From contig NC_090132.1 of assembly GCF_040581485.1 (NCBI RefSeq), positions 22,660,911 to 22,724,910 on the forward strand: DNA of 64,000 bases. Direction: 5' to 3'. Both the position numbers and the translations under genes were made by a program. Numbering within the stretch: the first letter of the stretch is position 1; each line of letters begins with the position of its first letter. The notes under the pieces were generated by a model that was given only the letters and a program-made list of their open reading frames with translations, was not told the DNA's origin and did not search any database. Positions 63,812 through 64,000 of this stretch are shown piece by piece. The stretch is from Linepithema humile. Taxonomy: Eukaryota > Arthropoda > Insecta > Hymenoptera > Formicidae.

Positions 63812-63868
63812 TTCAGTCGGCGTTGATGAAGATGCAAAACCAAAGCAAGACTTCACCAAGATACAGAA
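63812..63868 (+). other. Possible internal exon of an unidentified + strand gene
   Basis: An acceptor-like TTCAGTTTCAG is followed by an open frame reading VGVDEDAKPKQDFTKIQ and a GT (AA|GTATAT at 63869). The charged peptide is unlike translated AT-rich background. The donor is weak, and the rest of the gene, if real, would lie beyond the window. Confidence 0.2.
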
Positions 63869-64000
63869 GTATATCATTTTATTACGCTAATATAAAAAAT
63901 TGTTTGTAAATTTTTTGTTCAATGTTAAAAATGGATTTACTCAAGATAAATTTAAAAAAAAGTATAGTGTCATCGACTTAACGACAATATCATTAAGCGA

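Larger units (their letters stand above)
62010..64000. other. AT-rich terminal stretch, no supported gene
   Basis: No recognisable gene apart from a possible exon near 63812-63868 on the + strand. Runs of poly-A/T, TA repeats and the minisatellite at 62.8 kb account for most of it. Confidence 0.4.

Overview
The window is insect nuclear DNA and most likely hymenopteran (an ant or close relative). The reasons are an AT-rich background in which CpG is not depleted, very long AG/CT microsatellites, compact introns in the downstream genes, and coding sequence for an arthropod MEF2 and an animal cytosolic-type threonyl-tRNA synthetase. The species cannot be fixed from sequence reading alone. All three confident protein genes lie on the + strand.

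Layout. Bases 1 to about 23,000 hold no protein gene I can support. They are AT-rich DNA broken by CpG/GC-rich islands (about 2.9-3.5, 4.0-5.3, 8.9-10.2, 13.4-13.7 and 15.2-15.6 kb) and by long AG/CT microsatellites. Some islands carry good splice donors and may be distal non-coding exons or promoters. A strong CpG-rich island at about 23.0-25.1 kb contains a TATA-like element and ends in a consensus splice donor. I read it as a 5' non-coding exon of Mef2, followed by a 12 kb intron up to the acceptor in front of the Mef2 start codon. Mef2 (37,464-42,717) has seven coding exons and encodes 482 residues. A long AT-rich 3' region (42.7-51.6 kb) follows, probably in part the Mef2 3' UTR. Next come a two-exon UPF0488/C8orf33-like gene (51,613-52,258), a tRNA-Arg(ACG) gene (52,651-52,723) and a five-exon ThrRS gene (53,098-56,111; 711 residues).

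The last 7.5 kb is repetitive accessory DNA. It holds a near-perfect 145-bp-arm palindrome carrying two tRNA-like genes in opposite orientation and flanked by a 34-bp direct repeat. A third copy of the unit lies 0.7 kb away, beside a normal tRNA-Ile(AAT) gene. Beyond these are an 861-bp fold-back element with arms of about 400 bp, a diverged tandem duplication of about 276 bp, and a 378-bp MITE inserted in its second unit.

How the genes relate. Mef2 is a muscle/neural transcription factor and its large upstream region fits complex regulation. The UPF0488 gene, the tRNA genes and ThrRS are housekeeping; ThrRS and the tRNAs share a role in translation, but nothing here shows that they are co-regulated. 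The most unusual items are the tRNA-like family with an anticodon loop enlarged by three bases inside a recent palindromic duplication, the apparent GC-AG first intron of ThrRS with a possible alternative mitochondrial start, and a candidate 20-nt frameshifting microexon in Mef2.
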